The notes under the pieces are model-generated. The model was not told where the DNA came from. It saw only the letters and a program-made list of their open reading frames with translations, and ran no database searches. A stretch of DNA of 19,224 bases from an uncultured Synergistales bacterium (GTDB taxonomy: Bacteria; Synergistota; Synergistia; Synergistales; Aminobacteriaceae): contig CAJORD010000100.1 in assembly GCA_905236605.1 (NCBI GenBank), forward strand, positions 1 to 19,224, written 5' to 3'. Position 1 is the first letter of the stretch. Each line of letters begins with the position of its first letter. Made by a program: the position numbers and the translations under genes. This document shows positions 1 to 7,375 of the stretch, piece after piece.

Positions 1-318
1 GCCGTGAAGGGTGTTGCGTCCGTTGTTGCGTGGGAGATTATAAGTAACGCCGTTAAGCGTAAATTTTCCGTTCGCGATTCTGTTTGCGTAGCGTCCGACG
101 GTTGCACCGAAATTTCTTGTGTCGTTGAGATATTCTTCGAGAGTGTCATAGCCGAGTGCGACATCATAAAATTTTCCGTCGCTGCCCTTAACGTTAATCG
201 CGACAATCGCGCAGGCATACTCGCTCATAACGATGCTTTGATTTTTTTCGTCAATGAACGTGTAATTATATACACGAGAACCGTCTGGCATTGTTCCGAA
301 CAAACTTTTTTCAATCAT
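1..318 (-). CDS. galM: Aldose 1-epimerase (galactose mutarotase), N-terminal 106 residues
   Basis: Partial gene: the 3' part lies beyond the left edge. The minus strand reads open for 106 codons from ATG at 318 to base 1. The family interconverts alpha and beta anomers of galactose, glucose and related sugars in the cytoplasm. The visible part shows the hallmarks of the family: a GYDTLEEYLND stretch, then FGATVGRYANRIANGKF with the conserved substrate-binding Asn/Arg, and the start of the LHG motif at the cut. The start is supported by GAAGGAG (complement of 328-334), about 9 bases upstream. The plus-strand frame over 4-324 is only its shadow. The neighbouring glycosyltransferase ends 69 bases upstream in the same direction, but galM has its own -10-like element in that gap. 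Family assignment is firm from sequence pattern; substrate is not determined. Confidence 0.93.
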   Translation of the reverse strand, partial: MIEKSLFGTMPDGSRVYNYTFIDEKNQSIVMSEYACAIVAINVKGSDGKFYDVALGYDTLEEYLNDTRNFGATVGRYANRIANGKFTLNGVTYNLPRNNGRNTLHG

Positions 319-367
319 TTTTAGCAACTCCTTCAAAAAATAAAAATAAAAATGAAAACTTGAAGCT

Positions 368-376
368 ATTCTAACA
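368..376 (-). promoter_or_regulatory. Putative extended -10 of galM
   Basis: Reading the minus strand, TGTTAGAAT forms a TGn plus TAGAAT extended -10 element. Transcription would start near 361, giving a leader of about 43 bases with the Shine-Dalgarno at its end. No convincing -35 box is visible, as expected for extended -10 promoters. Confidence 0.4.
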
Positions 377-387
377 AAATCACAAAA

Positions 388-1377
388 TTAAAAATATAAT
401 TCACGAAGTCTGTTCAAATTTACATAAACTCGATAGAGATTTCGCCAAAATAATGAATCATATTTTTTAATTTTTTTCGGCAATTCTTCGACCTCAACAC
501 CTTGAGTTTGTGCCGCGCGTCGTGATATACAATAACGAATCGCTGTGATCCAATTATATTTGCTCTTAAAATCAAAAATTTCGTTGTAAACTCTATTGTC
601 GAGTTCATAACCGACTTTTATTGATTGCAAGATAGTTTCGGGCTTCATGCTCGTGCTTTCGTCCGTGAAAATTTTGCAAAGACGTTCCCAAAGAATGCCG
701 ACTTTGTATTTTCGTGTTAGTCTTGCGTCGAACTCGTAATCGGCCGCGGGATAAAAACGTTCATCATAGCCGCCTAATTCGAGAACGACAGAGCGCTTTA
801 TACAATTTCCACTCGGAGGAAAACCTGCGCGATATAGAAAATAATTTAATGAAGGGATTTGAACGTGTCCGGGACGGTTGAAGTATCGTTTATTAAAGAA
901 GCCTGTGTTGTTGTTTATAACGCCATCTTGAACTATATCAGTGCCGACGCGCAGAGAATCATACCCCCCCCTAATTAATTTTGATACTCGCGCAAGATAA
1001 TTTTCTGTGAGCGCGTCATCGTGATTTAAGAAGCAGCAATATTTAGTGCGTGCAAGTTCGTAACATCTGTTCCAATTTCCAAATAAGCCGAGACGTTTTT
1101 GATTTTTATAATAAAAAATATTTACGCTTCTGTTAAGAAACTCGCGAATGACCTCATGAATTTTTGTTGAGTCCTCCTCGCTATCATCGGTCACCAAAAT
1201 TTCAAATGCAGGGCAATCTTTTTGATCAAAAATTGATTTCAAAGCTCGCCTTAAACAATTGGGATTTTTGTAAGCCGGGATTAAAAAAGAAAATTCACAC
1301 GGAGTGACGGAGGTGTCCCCTTCGAGAAGCTCTGAAGAAATATTTTCATAGAGTGCAAAAGAATTTTTCTGTTCCAA
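388..1377 (-). CDS. Family 2 glycosyltransferase
   Basis: A 329-residue GT-A fold glycosyltransferase that would transfer a sugar from a nucleotide donor to a polysaccharide, lipid or protein acceptor on the cytoplasmic face of the membrane. Visible motifs: FLIPAYKN at residues 31-38 (start of the nucleotide-binding fold), TDDS at 63-66, NHDD at 118-121 (the metal-binding Asp motif) and ADYEF at 212-216 (likely acidic catalytic region). No membrane segment is seen. The start must be TTG at 1377: an in-frame stop lies a few codons upstream and the first internal Met is near residue 244. The Shine-Dalgarno is weak. It diverges from lysS, and no other cell-envelope gene is adjacent, so the acceptor is unknown. 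Specificity cannot be read from the sequence. Confidence 0.88.
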   Translation of the reverse strand: MEQKNSFALYENISSELLEGDTSVTPCEFSFLIPAYKNPNCLRRALKSIFDQKDCPAFEILVTDDSEEDSTKIHEVIREFLNRSVNIFYYKNQKRLGLFGNWNRCYELARTKYCCFLNHDDALTENYLARVSKLIRGGYDSLRVGTDIVQDGVINNNTGFFNKRYFNRPGHVQIPSLNYFLYRAGFPPSGNCIKRSVVLELGGYDERFYPAADYEFDARLTRKYKVGILWERLCKIFTDESTSMKPETILQSIKVGYELDNRVYNEIFDFKSKYNWITAIRYCISRRAAQTQGVEVEELPKKIKKYDSLFWRNLYRVYVNLNRLRELYF

Positions 1378-1411
1378 ACTATCTCATCTTCCCAAGAATT
1401 AAAATCTAAAC

Positions 1412-1426
1412 TGCTAAAATATAGCA
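1412..1426. promoter_or_regulatory. Overlapping divergent extended -10 elements for lysS and the glycosyltransferase
   Basis: The 15-base inverted repeat TGCTAAAATATAGCA reads as TGc-TAAAAT on the plus strand (1412-1420) towards lysS and TGc-TATATT on the minus strand (1418-1426) towards the glycosyltransferase. Predicted leaders are about 23 and 34 bases. Neither direction has a clear -35 box. Confidence 0.45.
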
Positions 1427-1449
1427 CAAATTTTTAAGGAGGTTTTTTA

Positions 1450-2949
1450 ATGCCTGTTGATAATGAAGAAAATGAAGTCGTTAGACAACGTAAAGATAAA
1501 TTATTACGTCTGCGTACCGAAGAAGGCTATGATCCATATGTAAACGAAACTTGGGACAGAGAAATCACGCTCGAAGAAATCAGAAGCAAATTTGATTATC
1601 TCGAACCCGAGCAAGAAGCTAAAGACAACGTAATCAAAACCGCCGGGCGCGTTATGACGATTCGACGTCAAGGCAAAGCAACTTTCGCGGACCTTGCTGA
1701 CGAAACTTCACGAATGCAGCTTTACTTTCAATTAAATTCCGTCGGTGAAAAAGAGTATGACTTTCTCAAAAAATGGGTCGATACCGGCGACTGGGTCGGA
1801 ATCGTCGGTTATCCGTGCAGAACTCGTCGCGGCGAACTCACGATTTTAGTAACAGAATATAAACTTTTAAGCAAAGCTATTCGCCCGCTCCCTGAAAAGT
1901 GGCATGGCCTCACCGATACAGAAATTCGTTATCGTCAACGCTACATGGACTTAATCGCAAATCCTGACGTCCGCGAAATTTTTAGGAAGCGTTCAAAAAT
2001 TATTTCGTCGTTCAGAGCAACTCTTGAAGCTCACGGCACACTTGAAGTCGAAACACCGACCCTCTCCGTCTTAGCAGGCGGAGCAAACGCGCGGCCTTTC
2101 AAAACTTTTCATAACGCTCTTGGCCTCGAAATGTATATGCGCATAGCCGTTGAGTTATATTTGAAGCGTCTTGTCGTCGGCATGATGGGACGAGTTTACG
2201 AGATTGGCCGAAACTTCCGAAACGAAGGCATTGACACGATGCACAATCCTGAATTTACTATGATGGAAGTTTATTGGCCATATTGCAATTACGTTGACAT
2301 GATGCACTTGGCCGAAGAGTTGATTCGTAACGCCGCGAAGGCCATCGGGACTCTTGAGATCGAATGGAACGGAATGAAATTAGACCTCGCGAAGCCTTTG
2401 AAAAAAATCACAATGCGCGAAGCCGTTAAAGAATATGCGGGTGTCGATTTCGATTCGGTAAAGTCCGACGAAGAAGCAAGAGAATTAGCAAAATCTAAAG
2501 GTCTTGGCGACGAACTCAAAGGGCATGAAAGCAAGTTCGCAATTTTGAATTTAATGTTTGAAGCGTTCTGCGAAGAAAAATTAATCGAACCGACATTCTT
2601 AATCGGACACCCGACAGAGATTTCGCCACTTTCAAAACGCGACCCCGAAAATCCGGATTACACACATAGATTCGAGTTATTCATGTTCGGTAAAGAAGTC
2701 GCGAACGCGTTCAGCGAGTTAAACGACCCGATTGACCAGCGCGAAAGATTTGAGGACCAAGCGAAAAAGAAGGCCGCGGGCGATGATGAAGCTCACGTTT
2801 TCGACGAAGACTTTATCAACGCTATCGAAGCAGGTTTGCCTCCTACGGGCGGAATGGGGATCGGAATGGATAGAATCGTAATGTTTTTGACGGGAGCGCG
2901 TTCAATTAGAGACGTGATTTTATTCCCGACAATGAGACCGACAAAATAA
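1450..2949 (+). CDS. lysS: Lysyl-tRNA synthetase, class II
   Basis: A 499-residue class II lysyl-tRNA synthetase, the usual length for bacterial LysS. It activates lysine with ATP and charges tRNA-Lys in the cytoplasm. Order of parts: N-terminal helical stretch, OB-fold anticodon-binding domain at about residues 64-140, then the catalytic domain with motif 1 around 175-205, motif 2 RNFRNEG at 254-260 followed by HNPEFT, and motif 3 GMGIGMDR at 468-475. The ATG start is preceded by a full AAGGAGG (1436-1442) 7 bases away. In the motif 2 loop the position before HNPEF is Met, where many bacterial enzymes have Arg; the essential Arg and Glu are intact, so activity is expected. It is a single-gene unit closed by a hairpin terminator. 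Confidence 0.97.
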   Translation: MPVDNEENEVVRQRKDKLLRLRTEEGYDPYVNETWDREITLEEIRSKFDYLEPEQEAKDNVIKTAGRVMTIRRQGKATFADLADETSRMQLYFQLNSVGEKEYDFLKKWVDTGDWVGIVGYPCRTRRGELTILVTEYKLLSKAIRPLPEKWHGLTDTEIRYRQRYMDLIANPDVREIFRKRSKIISSFRATLEAHGTLEVETPTLSVLAGGANARPFKTFHNALGLEMYMRIAVELYLKRLVVGMMGRVYEIGRNFRNEGIDTMHNPEFTMMEVYWPYCNYVDMMHLAEELIRNAAKAIGTLEIEWNGMKLDLAKPLKKITMREAVKEYAGVDFDSVKSDEEARELAKSKGLGDELKGHESKFAILNLMFEAFCEEKLIEPTFLIGHPTEISPLSKRDPENPDYTHRFELFMFGKEVANAFSELNDPIDQRERFEDQAKKKAAGDDEAHVFDEDFINAIEAGLPPTGGMGIGMDRIVMFLTGARSIRDVILFPTMRPTK

Positions 2950-2958
2950 TTAGGAGTG

Positions 2959-3007
2959 AGGAGTTAGAAATTAAAAAATTTCTGGCTCCTTTAATTTTTT
3001 ATTTTTA
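2959..3007 (+). terminator. Rho-independent terminator after lysS
   Basis: Bases 2959-2972 pair with 2977-2990 as a 14-base stem (with two G-T wobbles) around an AAAA loop. A T-rich run follows at 2991-3006. It starts 10 bases after the lysS stop codon and ends 20 bases before the ligA start. Confidence 0.85.
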
Positions 3008-3026
3008 TAAGTTAAGCAAATTTTTC

Positions 3027-5051
3027 ATGAACGATTTTGAAGAACGATTAAACGAACTCTATAACCTCATCGAACATCACGCAAAATTATATTATGACGA
3101 CGACGCACCCGAAATTTCAGATTTTGAATATGACGCTCTTGTCAAAGAACTAAAAGAACTCGAGCAAGCTCACCCGGATTTAGCGCGCAAAGATTTTTTA
3201 ACTCACAAAGTCGGCGGCCAAGTCAGCGAATTATTTGCAAAAGTTCAACACGAAACTCCTATGTTATCGCTTGATAATGTCTTTAATAATCAAGAACTCG
3301 AAAACTTTTTTGCGCGTATCGAACGAGATAAAAATTTTACGTGCGAAATGAAAATTGACGGCCTCGCAGTGTCGCTAGTGTACGAAGATGGAATTTTTGT
3401 AAAAGGCGCAACGCGTGGCAACGGTCAAACGGGCGAAGACGTTACGGCAAATTTGAAATTAATTGAAAGCGTCCCGAAAAAATTAAACAACGCTCCCGCA
3501 GGTCGGCTTGAAGTCCGCGGAGAAGTCCTGATGACGCTCGAACGCTTCCGCGCCGTTAATCGAGTTCGTGAAGAACGCGGCGAAAATCCTTTTGCTAATC
3601 CTCGAAACGCAGCCGCCGGCACTCTTCGACAGTCTGAAAAAAATAATCACGTTATCACAGAACGCGGGCTTGATATTTTTTTATATTACATCGTTGACGC
3701 TCAAAAATTTGGAATCACGAAGCAAAGCGACGCTCTAAAATGGCTCGCAGCTCTTGGCCTTCCGGTTCAAACGGCTTGGGAATTTTGTGAAACTTTAAGC
3801 GACGCTGAAAATTTTATTTCAAAATGGCAAACGCAGCGCGAAAAATTAAATTACGTTACTGACGGCGCTGTTATAAAATTCGACGACCTCACGCAATGGC
3901 AAGAGATTGGCGCAACGTCTCACGCTCCTCGCTGGGCAGTCGCTTTCAAATATCCGCCTGAAGAAGTCAAAACTAAAATTCTTGAAATTCAAATTTCTGT
4001 CGGCCGCACGGGAGTTTTGACGCCGGTTGCTGTCCTTGAACCTGTGAGACTTGGCGGCACTCAAGTTCAACGCGCAGGACTTCACAACGCTGACGAAATC
4101 GCAAGAAAAGATATTCGCGTCGGTGATGTAGTGAAAGTCAGAAAGGCCGCCGAAATTATTCCCGAGGTTGTTGAAGTCGATAAGTCCGCACGAACAGGCG
4201 AAGAAAAAATTTTTACAATGCCCGAACGCTGCCCCGCTTGCAACTCTTTAATTATAAAAATCCCCGGCGAAGTCGCTCATCGTTGCATAAATCGCGCGTC
4301 ATGCCCTGCGCAATTAAAAGAGAGCTTGAAATATTTTGCTTCTCGCGACGGCATGAACATTAAAGGATTAGGAAACACACTCGCGGCAAGTCTGATTAAG
4401 GCAGGCAAAATAAAAAACATTGGCGACATTTACAAATTAAAAATTGAAGACTGGATCGGTCTCGAATGGACAAAACTAAACAAGGACGACAAAATTATTA
4501 TTCGCAAAGTTCAAAGAAAGATGGCCGAGTCGATAATGTCAGAATTAGAAAATTCAAAATCGCGGCCGTTTGTGAATTTAATAACCGCGCTTGGAATTCG
4601 TGAAGTAGGCAAGAACGCCGCGGGCCTCTTAGTCGAACATTTCGGCAACGTTGATGCAATGATAAACGCGACCGAAGAAGAAATTTCTTCAATCGAAGGC
4701 ATAGGCCCGGTTATCGCGCGTTCAGTTTTTGAATTTTTCCAGATGAAAGAAAATCTTGATTTAATAAATCAATTTCGCGAAATGGGTTTTCAAATGGGCG
4801 GCGCGGCTGTCGTTCATGAAAATCGCTTCGACGGAAAAATTTTTGTTTTCACGGGAACTCTTTCATCAATGACGCGCGAAGAAGCCGGCGAGAAAGTTAA
4901 AAATTTTGGCGGCAAAGTTTCAAACGCGATTAGCAAGAAGACCGCTTACTTAGTCGCAGGCGACAAGACCGGCTCAAAATTAATCAAAGCTGAAAAACTC
5001 GGCGTGAAAATCCTAAGCGAACAAGAATTTTTGAACATGATAAAATTCTAA
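3027..5051 (+). CDS. ligA: NAD-dependent DNA ligase
   Basis: A 674-residue LigA, the normal bacterial length. It seals nicks during replication and repair with NAD as adenylate donor. Visible parts: N-terminal NAD-binding Ia domain with the YYDDDAPEISDFEYD region (residues 22-36); adenylation domain with KIDG at 109-112, where Lys109 is the catalytic lysine; OB fold around 318-400; four zinc-binding cysteines at 402, 405, 420 and 426; helix-hairpin-helix region around 430-590; C-terminal BRCT domain from about 593. All key residues are present. No Shine-Dalgarno is visible before the ATG, and the only obvious upstream signal is a TATAAG hexamer at 3006-3011, so the mRNA may have a very short leader or arise by read-through of the lysS terminator. 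Confidence 0.97.
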   Translation: MNDFEERLNELYNLIEHHAKLYYDDDAPEISDFEYDALVKELKELEQAHPDLARKDFLTHKVGGQVSELFAKVQHETPMLSLDNVFNNQELENFFARIERDKNFTCEMKIDGLAVSLVYEDGIFVKGATRGNGQTGEDVTANLKLIESVPKKLNNAPAGRLEVRGEVLMTLERFRAVNRVREERGENPFANPRNAAAGTLRQSEKNNHVITERGLDIFLYYIVDAQKFGITKQSDALKWLAALGLPVQTAWEFCETLSDAENFISKWQTQREKLNYVTDGAVIKFDDLTQWQEIGATSHAPRWAVAFKYPPEEVKTKILEIQISVGRTGVLTPVAVLEPVRLGGTQVQRAGLHNADEIARKDIRVGDVVKVRKAAEIIPEVVEVDKSARTGEEKIFTMPERCPACNSLIIKIPGEVAHRCINRASCPAQLKESLKYFASRDGMNIKGLGNTLAASLIKAGKIKNIGDIYKLKIEDWIGLEWTKLNKDDKIIIRKVQRKMAESIMSELENSKSRPFVNLITALGIREVGKNAAGLLVEHFGNVDAMINATEEEISSIEGIGPVIARSVFEFFQMKENLDLINQFREMGFQMGGAAVVHENRFDGKIFVFTGTLSSMTREEAGEKVKNFGGKVSNAISKKTAYLVAGDKTGSKLIKAEKLGVKILSEQEFLNMIKF

Positions 5052-5053
5052 GT

Positions 5054-5080
5054 TAAAAATTTTTTTAAGGACGCCGATAA
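5054..5080 (+). promoter_or_regulatory. Sigma-28 (FliA/SigD) flagellar promoter
   Basis: TAAAAATT at 5054-5061, an 11-base spacer, and GCCGATAA at 5073-5080. The known sigma-28 consensus is TAAAGTTT-N11-GCCGATAA: the -10 box matches 8 of 8, the -35 box 6 of 8 and the spacer is exact. Transcription would start near 5087, giving a leader of about 105 bases before fliS. The product of the first gene (a flagellin chaperone) fits this regulon. Confidence 0.78.
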
Positions 5081-5086
5081 GATAAA

Positions 5087-5191
5087 CAACAGCAAGAAAT
5101 AAAATCAGGCCTGAGAAAACAGGATCGAGAATTAAAAATCCGAATCCCAATTACAAATCTTGAACTCAAAAATTAAAATGGGGGTCATTAA
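5087..5191 (+). promoter_or_regulatory. fliS leader region
   Basis: About 105 bases of AT-rich untranslated leader. It contains the perfect 10-base palindrome TCAGGCCTGA (5105-5114) and a CCTG-N6-CAGG small hairpin overlapping it. No known riboswitch was recognised. The stretch GGGGG at 5180-5184 lies 7 bases before the fliS ATG and is the likely ribosome binding site. Confidence 0.35.
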
Positions 5192-5752
5192 ATGATAAAC
5201 AGCAGCGCACAATTTAAGTATCAAGCGACAAGAATTTCAACAGCAACAAAAGAACAGCTTCTTCTCATCACCTATGACATCGGCATTAAAGCCTGCCACA
5301 CTGCAGAAAACGCAATGTCAGCCAAGAACGGCGCGGCGCCGGATTACGATTTAGCCAACAAAGAAATCATTCGCGCTCAAGAAGTCGTTCGTGAGTTGAT
5401 GGTTACGCTTAATCGCGACAAGGCCGGCGAACTTGGCGACAAGCTCATGCAGCTTTACGAATATATGTATCAGTTACTCGTCGATGCCAACATGAAGAAA
5501 GAGCCCGATAACCTCCGAACGGTTCGCGGAATGCTCGAAGAACTCAAACAGACGTGGGAGAATGCTTTGATGAAACTGTTGAAGGACTATCAGGCCGAGC
5601 ACCCTGACGACAAAGACCTTCAAAACGCGATGGCCGAGATCGAAGGCAAGAAACCCGCAGCCGCAGCTCCTACAGCGACACCGCAGCAGCCTTTGAGAAC
5701 TGCTCCCGCAGCAGCGAACGCCAAGCCGAGGAGTTTTACACTTGCAGTCTAA
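5192..5752 (+). CDS. fliS: Flagellin export chaperone FliS
   Basis: A 186-residue FliS. This cytoplasmic chaperone binds the C-terminal end of flagellin, stops premature polymerisation and delivers it to the export gate. The family signature is clear: YQATRISTATKEQLLLITYD at residues 10-29, the AQEVVRELMVTL helix near 62-73, and the LYEYMYQLLVDAN segment at 89-100. The four-helix core ends near residue 130. About 55 more residues follow, ending in an Ala/Pro/Thr-rich tail, which makes this protein longer than the usual 125-135 residues. It is the first gene of an operon behind the sigma-28 promoter. Its 3' end overlaps the next gene by 11 bases, so the two are probably translationally coupled. 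Confidence 0.93.
   Translation: MINSSAQFKYQATRISTATKEQLLLITYDIGIKACHTAENAMSAKNGAAPDYDLANKEIIRAQEVVRELMVTLNRDKAGELGDKLMQLYEYMYQLLVDANMKKEPDNLRTVRGMLEELKQTWENALMKLLKDYQAEHPDDKDLQNAMAEIEGKKPAAAAPTATPQQPLRTAPAAANAKPRSFTLAV
5728..5733 (+). promoter_or_regulatory. Shine-Dalgarno that fixes the TTG start of the FlgN-like gene
   Basis: GAGGAG lies inside the fliS coding sequence, 8 bases before TTG at 5742. It supports TTG as the true initiation codon. Confidence 0.65.
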
Positions 5753-6197
5753 CGTTCTCGAACAGTCGAAAGAATTAATTTCACGCGAAATTAAACTCTG
5801 TAAAACATTAAGGGCAATGATCTCACGCGAACTTGAGGCCATTGTCCTTGATGGCGATATGGACGAGTTATTCAAAGTGCTCGAACAAAAAGACAATATA
5901 TTATCGGAACTCCAGTTACTTGCTGACGGTTGGCGCGATGTCCTAAGCAATCCCATAATTAATAACGCACAAAACGGACTTCGCACGCGTCTGCTAGAAT
6001 TGTACCCTGACGATACGGAACTCCCTGAATTAATTCAGCAGAGCCGCGACATAGCCGACAGTATCATGCAAGCCGAAGACAATGCAATCGCCGAACTTGA
6101 AAAATATAAATCCGGCATTCGTTCTCAAATTTCTTCGCGCATTCAGGGACGCAACGTAGCCGCCAGTTATGCAAGAATGGGAGGCTCGATAATATGA
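5742..6197 (+). CDS. FlgN/FliT-like flagellar chaperone
   Basis: A 151-residue, almost entirely helical and charged protein lying directly after fliS. Residues about 10-60 carry heptad-like helices (ISREIKLCKTLRAMISRELE, then LFKVLEQKDNILSEL), the pattern of FlgN- and FliT-type export chaperones, which hold hook-filament junction proteins or the filament cap before secretion. No signal peptide or membrane segment. It starts at TTG 5742, supported by GAGGAG 8 bases upstream; the start overlaps fliS by 11 bases and its stop overlaps the next ATG by 4 bases. The family is inferred from position and helical pattern more than from a strong motif, so FlgN versus FliT is left open. Confidence 0.6.
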   Translation: MQSNVLEQSKELISREIKLCKTLRAMISRELEAIVLDGDMDELFKVLEQKDNILSELQLLADGWRDVLSNPIINNAQNGLRTRLLELYPDDTELPELIQQSRDIADSIMQAEDNAIAELEKYKSGIRSQISSRIQGRNVAASYARMGGSII

Positions 6198-7258
6198 AAA
6201 CGATAAAAAATTTCGCAATAATCTTTTTAATTTTTTTTGTGTCGTTCAACGCTGCACACGCCGCCGAACCGGATCCAGATTTGAAAAAGGAACGTGAGAT
6301 CGGTCGCAAGGCAATCGAACAGATTGAAAAAGAATGGCCCTTGAGCGTTAATCCTGCGGTGATTTCAAAATTAGAGATGATTATTAATCGCCTTGAGCCG
6401 TTTATGCAGCGTCGAATAGATTGGGAAGTCCGACTAGTGAACAGTGAAGAACTTAACGCCTTCTGTTTGCCGGGCGGATTTATTTTTTTTACGACTGGGA
6501 TTATAGACGAGCTTAAAACTGATTCAGAATTAGCGGCGGTCATGGCTCACGAGATGATCCACGCGGACAGGAAACACGGTTTGAAAGTTGCCGCCGAGAG
6601 CAACAAAGTAACTTTAGGCGCGCTTGCAGTTATGATTTTAAGCGGCGGTGCAGCTGCTCCGATGATTTTGGCACAAGTTGCGCAAGTCGCTATGACTAGT
6701 GCTTACACGTTTGAACTTGAGGCCGAAGCTGACAGGCTTGGACTTGAAGCGCTGATCCAGTCTGGATACTCGCCTACGGGAATGATAACTTTATTTGAGC
6801 ACTTTATGGCCGAAGAATACAAGCAGCCTATTCACGATTACGGGATTTACATGAATCACCCTGACACACATAAGAGGCTTGAAGCAGCGGTTAAAATTCT
6901 TCATGCTCGAAACATTCCGATTGAACGTAAATATTCGCTTGGACTTTTGCGAACGTCGATTAAAGAAGCCGGGAAGAAAATTAATCTTGCGATTGACGGT
7001 TCGACAGTCTTATCGGCTGACAAGACGCCAGAAAATTCAAATGCCGTGAAAGAAATTAAAGCGAACATAGACAAATATTTACAACTTGAATTAGCACCTT
7101 ATGAACTTCATACACGAAACGGAAATTTATATATCGGCAATAATCTGACGGCCAAGAGCATCAAAGGCATGACTTCAACCGAAGATTTAAGAAAAAATCT
7201 TTTGAAAGCCATTAACGCCGGCCGCGCGAAATATCCGACTTCAAAATTTTTCAAGTGA
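6194..7258 (+). CDS. Exported M48-family zinc metallopeptidase
   Basis: A 354-residue protein with a Sec signal peptide (positive MKTIKNF, hydrophobic core to about residue 20, cleavage likely after AHA at 23) and an M48 peptidase domain. HEMIH at 119-123 supplies two zinc ligands and the catalytic Glu, and Glu176 in ELEAEAD is the likely third ligand. Residues 141-171 form a hydrophobic segment between them, common in this family. Homologues act in the periplasm on misfolded or assembling envelope proteins; the substrate here is unknown. No TPR repeats are evident in the roughly 150-residue C-terminal part, so it is not a typical BepA. The start overlaps the previous stop by 4 bases and has GGGAGG 9 bases upstream. 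It therefore belongs to the flagellar fliS operon, which is odd for a peptidase. Confidence 0.88.
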   Translation: MKTIKNFAIIFLIFFVSFNAAHAAEPDPDLKKEREIGRKAIEQIEKEWPLSVNPAVISKLEMIINRLEPFMQRRIDWEVRLVNSEELNAFCLPGGFIFFTTGIIDELKTDSELAAVMAHEMIHADRKHGLKVAAESNKVTLGALAVMILSGGAAAPMILAQVAQVAMTSAYTFELEAEADRLGLEALIQSGYSPTGMITLFEHFMAEEYKQPIHDYGIYMNHPDTHKRLEAAVKILHARNIPIERKYSLGLLRTSIKEAGKKINLAIDGSTVLSADKTPENSNAVKEIKANIDKYLQLELAPYELHTRNGNLYIGNNLTAKSIKGMTSTEDLRKNLLKAINAGRAKYPTSKFFK

Positions 7259-7271
7259 ATTAAGTGAAAAG

Positions 7272-7347
<76 letters not shown>

Positions 7348-7359
7348 AAAATCTCGAAG

Positions 7360-7368
7360 ATTATATCA
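7360..7368 (-). promoter_or_regulatory. Extended -10 promoter of the tRNA-Arg gene
   Basis: TGA followed by a perfect TATAAT on the minus strand, 12 bases upstream of the mature tRNA 5' end. It lies between the flhB stop codon and the tRNA, so the tRNA can be transcribed separately from flhB. No clear -35 box is visible. Confidence 0.6.
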
Positions 7369-7375
7369 TATACTC

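Noticed and set aside
4..324. Plus-strand frame of 106 codons at the left edge
   Set aside because: It is the shadow of the galM 5' end on the minus strand, which has family motifs and a good ribosome site.
1428..1449. T-box or lysine riboswitch before lysS
   Set aside because: The predicted leader is only about 23 bases and the whole divergent gap is 72 bases, too short for either.
2289..2534. 81-codon minus-strand frame inside lysS
   Set aside because: Shadow of lysS codons with no ribosome site or family pattern.
5474..5986. 170-codon minus-strand frame across fliS and the FlgN-like gene
   Set aside because: Cys/Ser/Arg-rich translation without any family pattern; it lies over two well-supported plus-strand genes.
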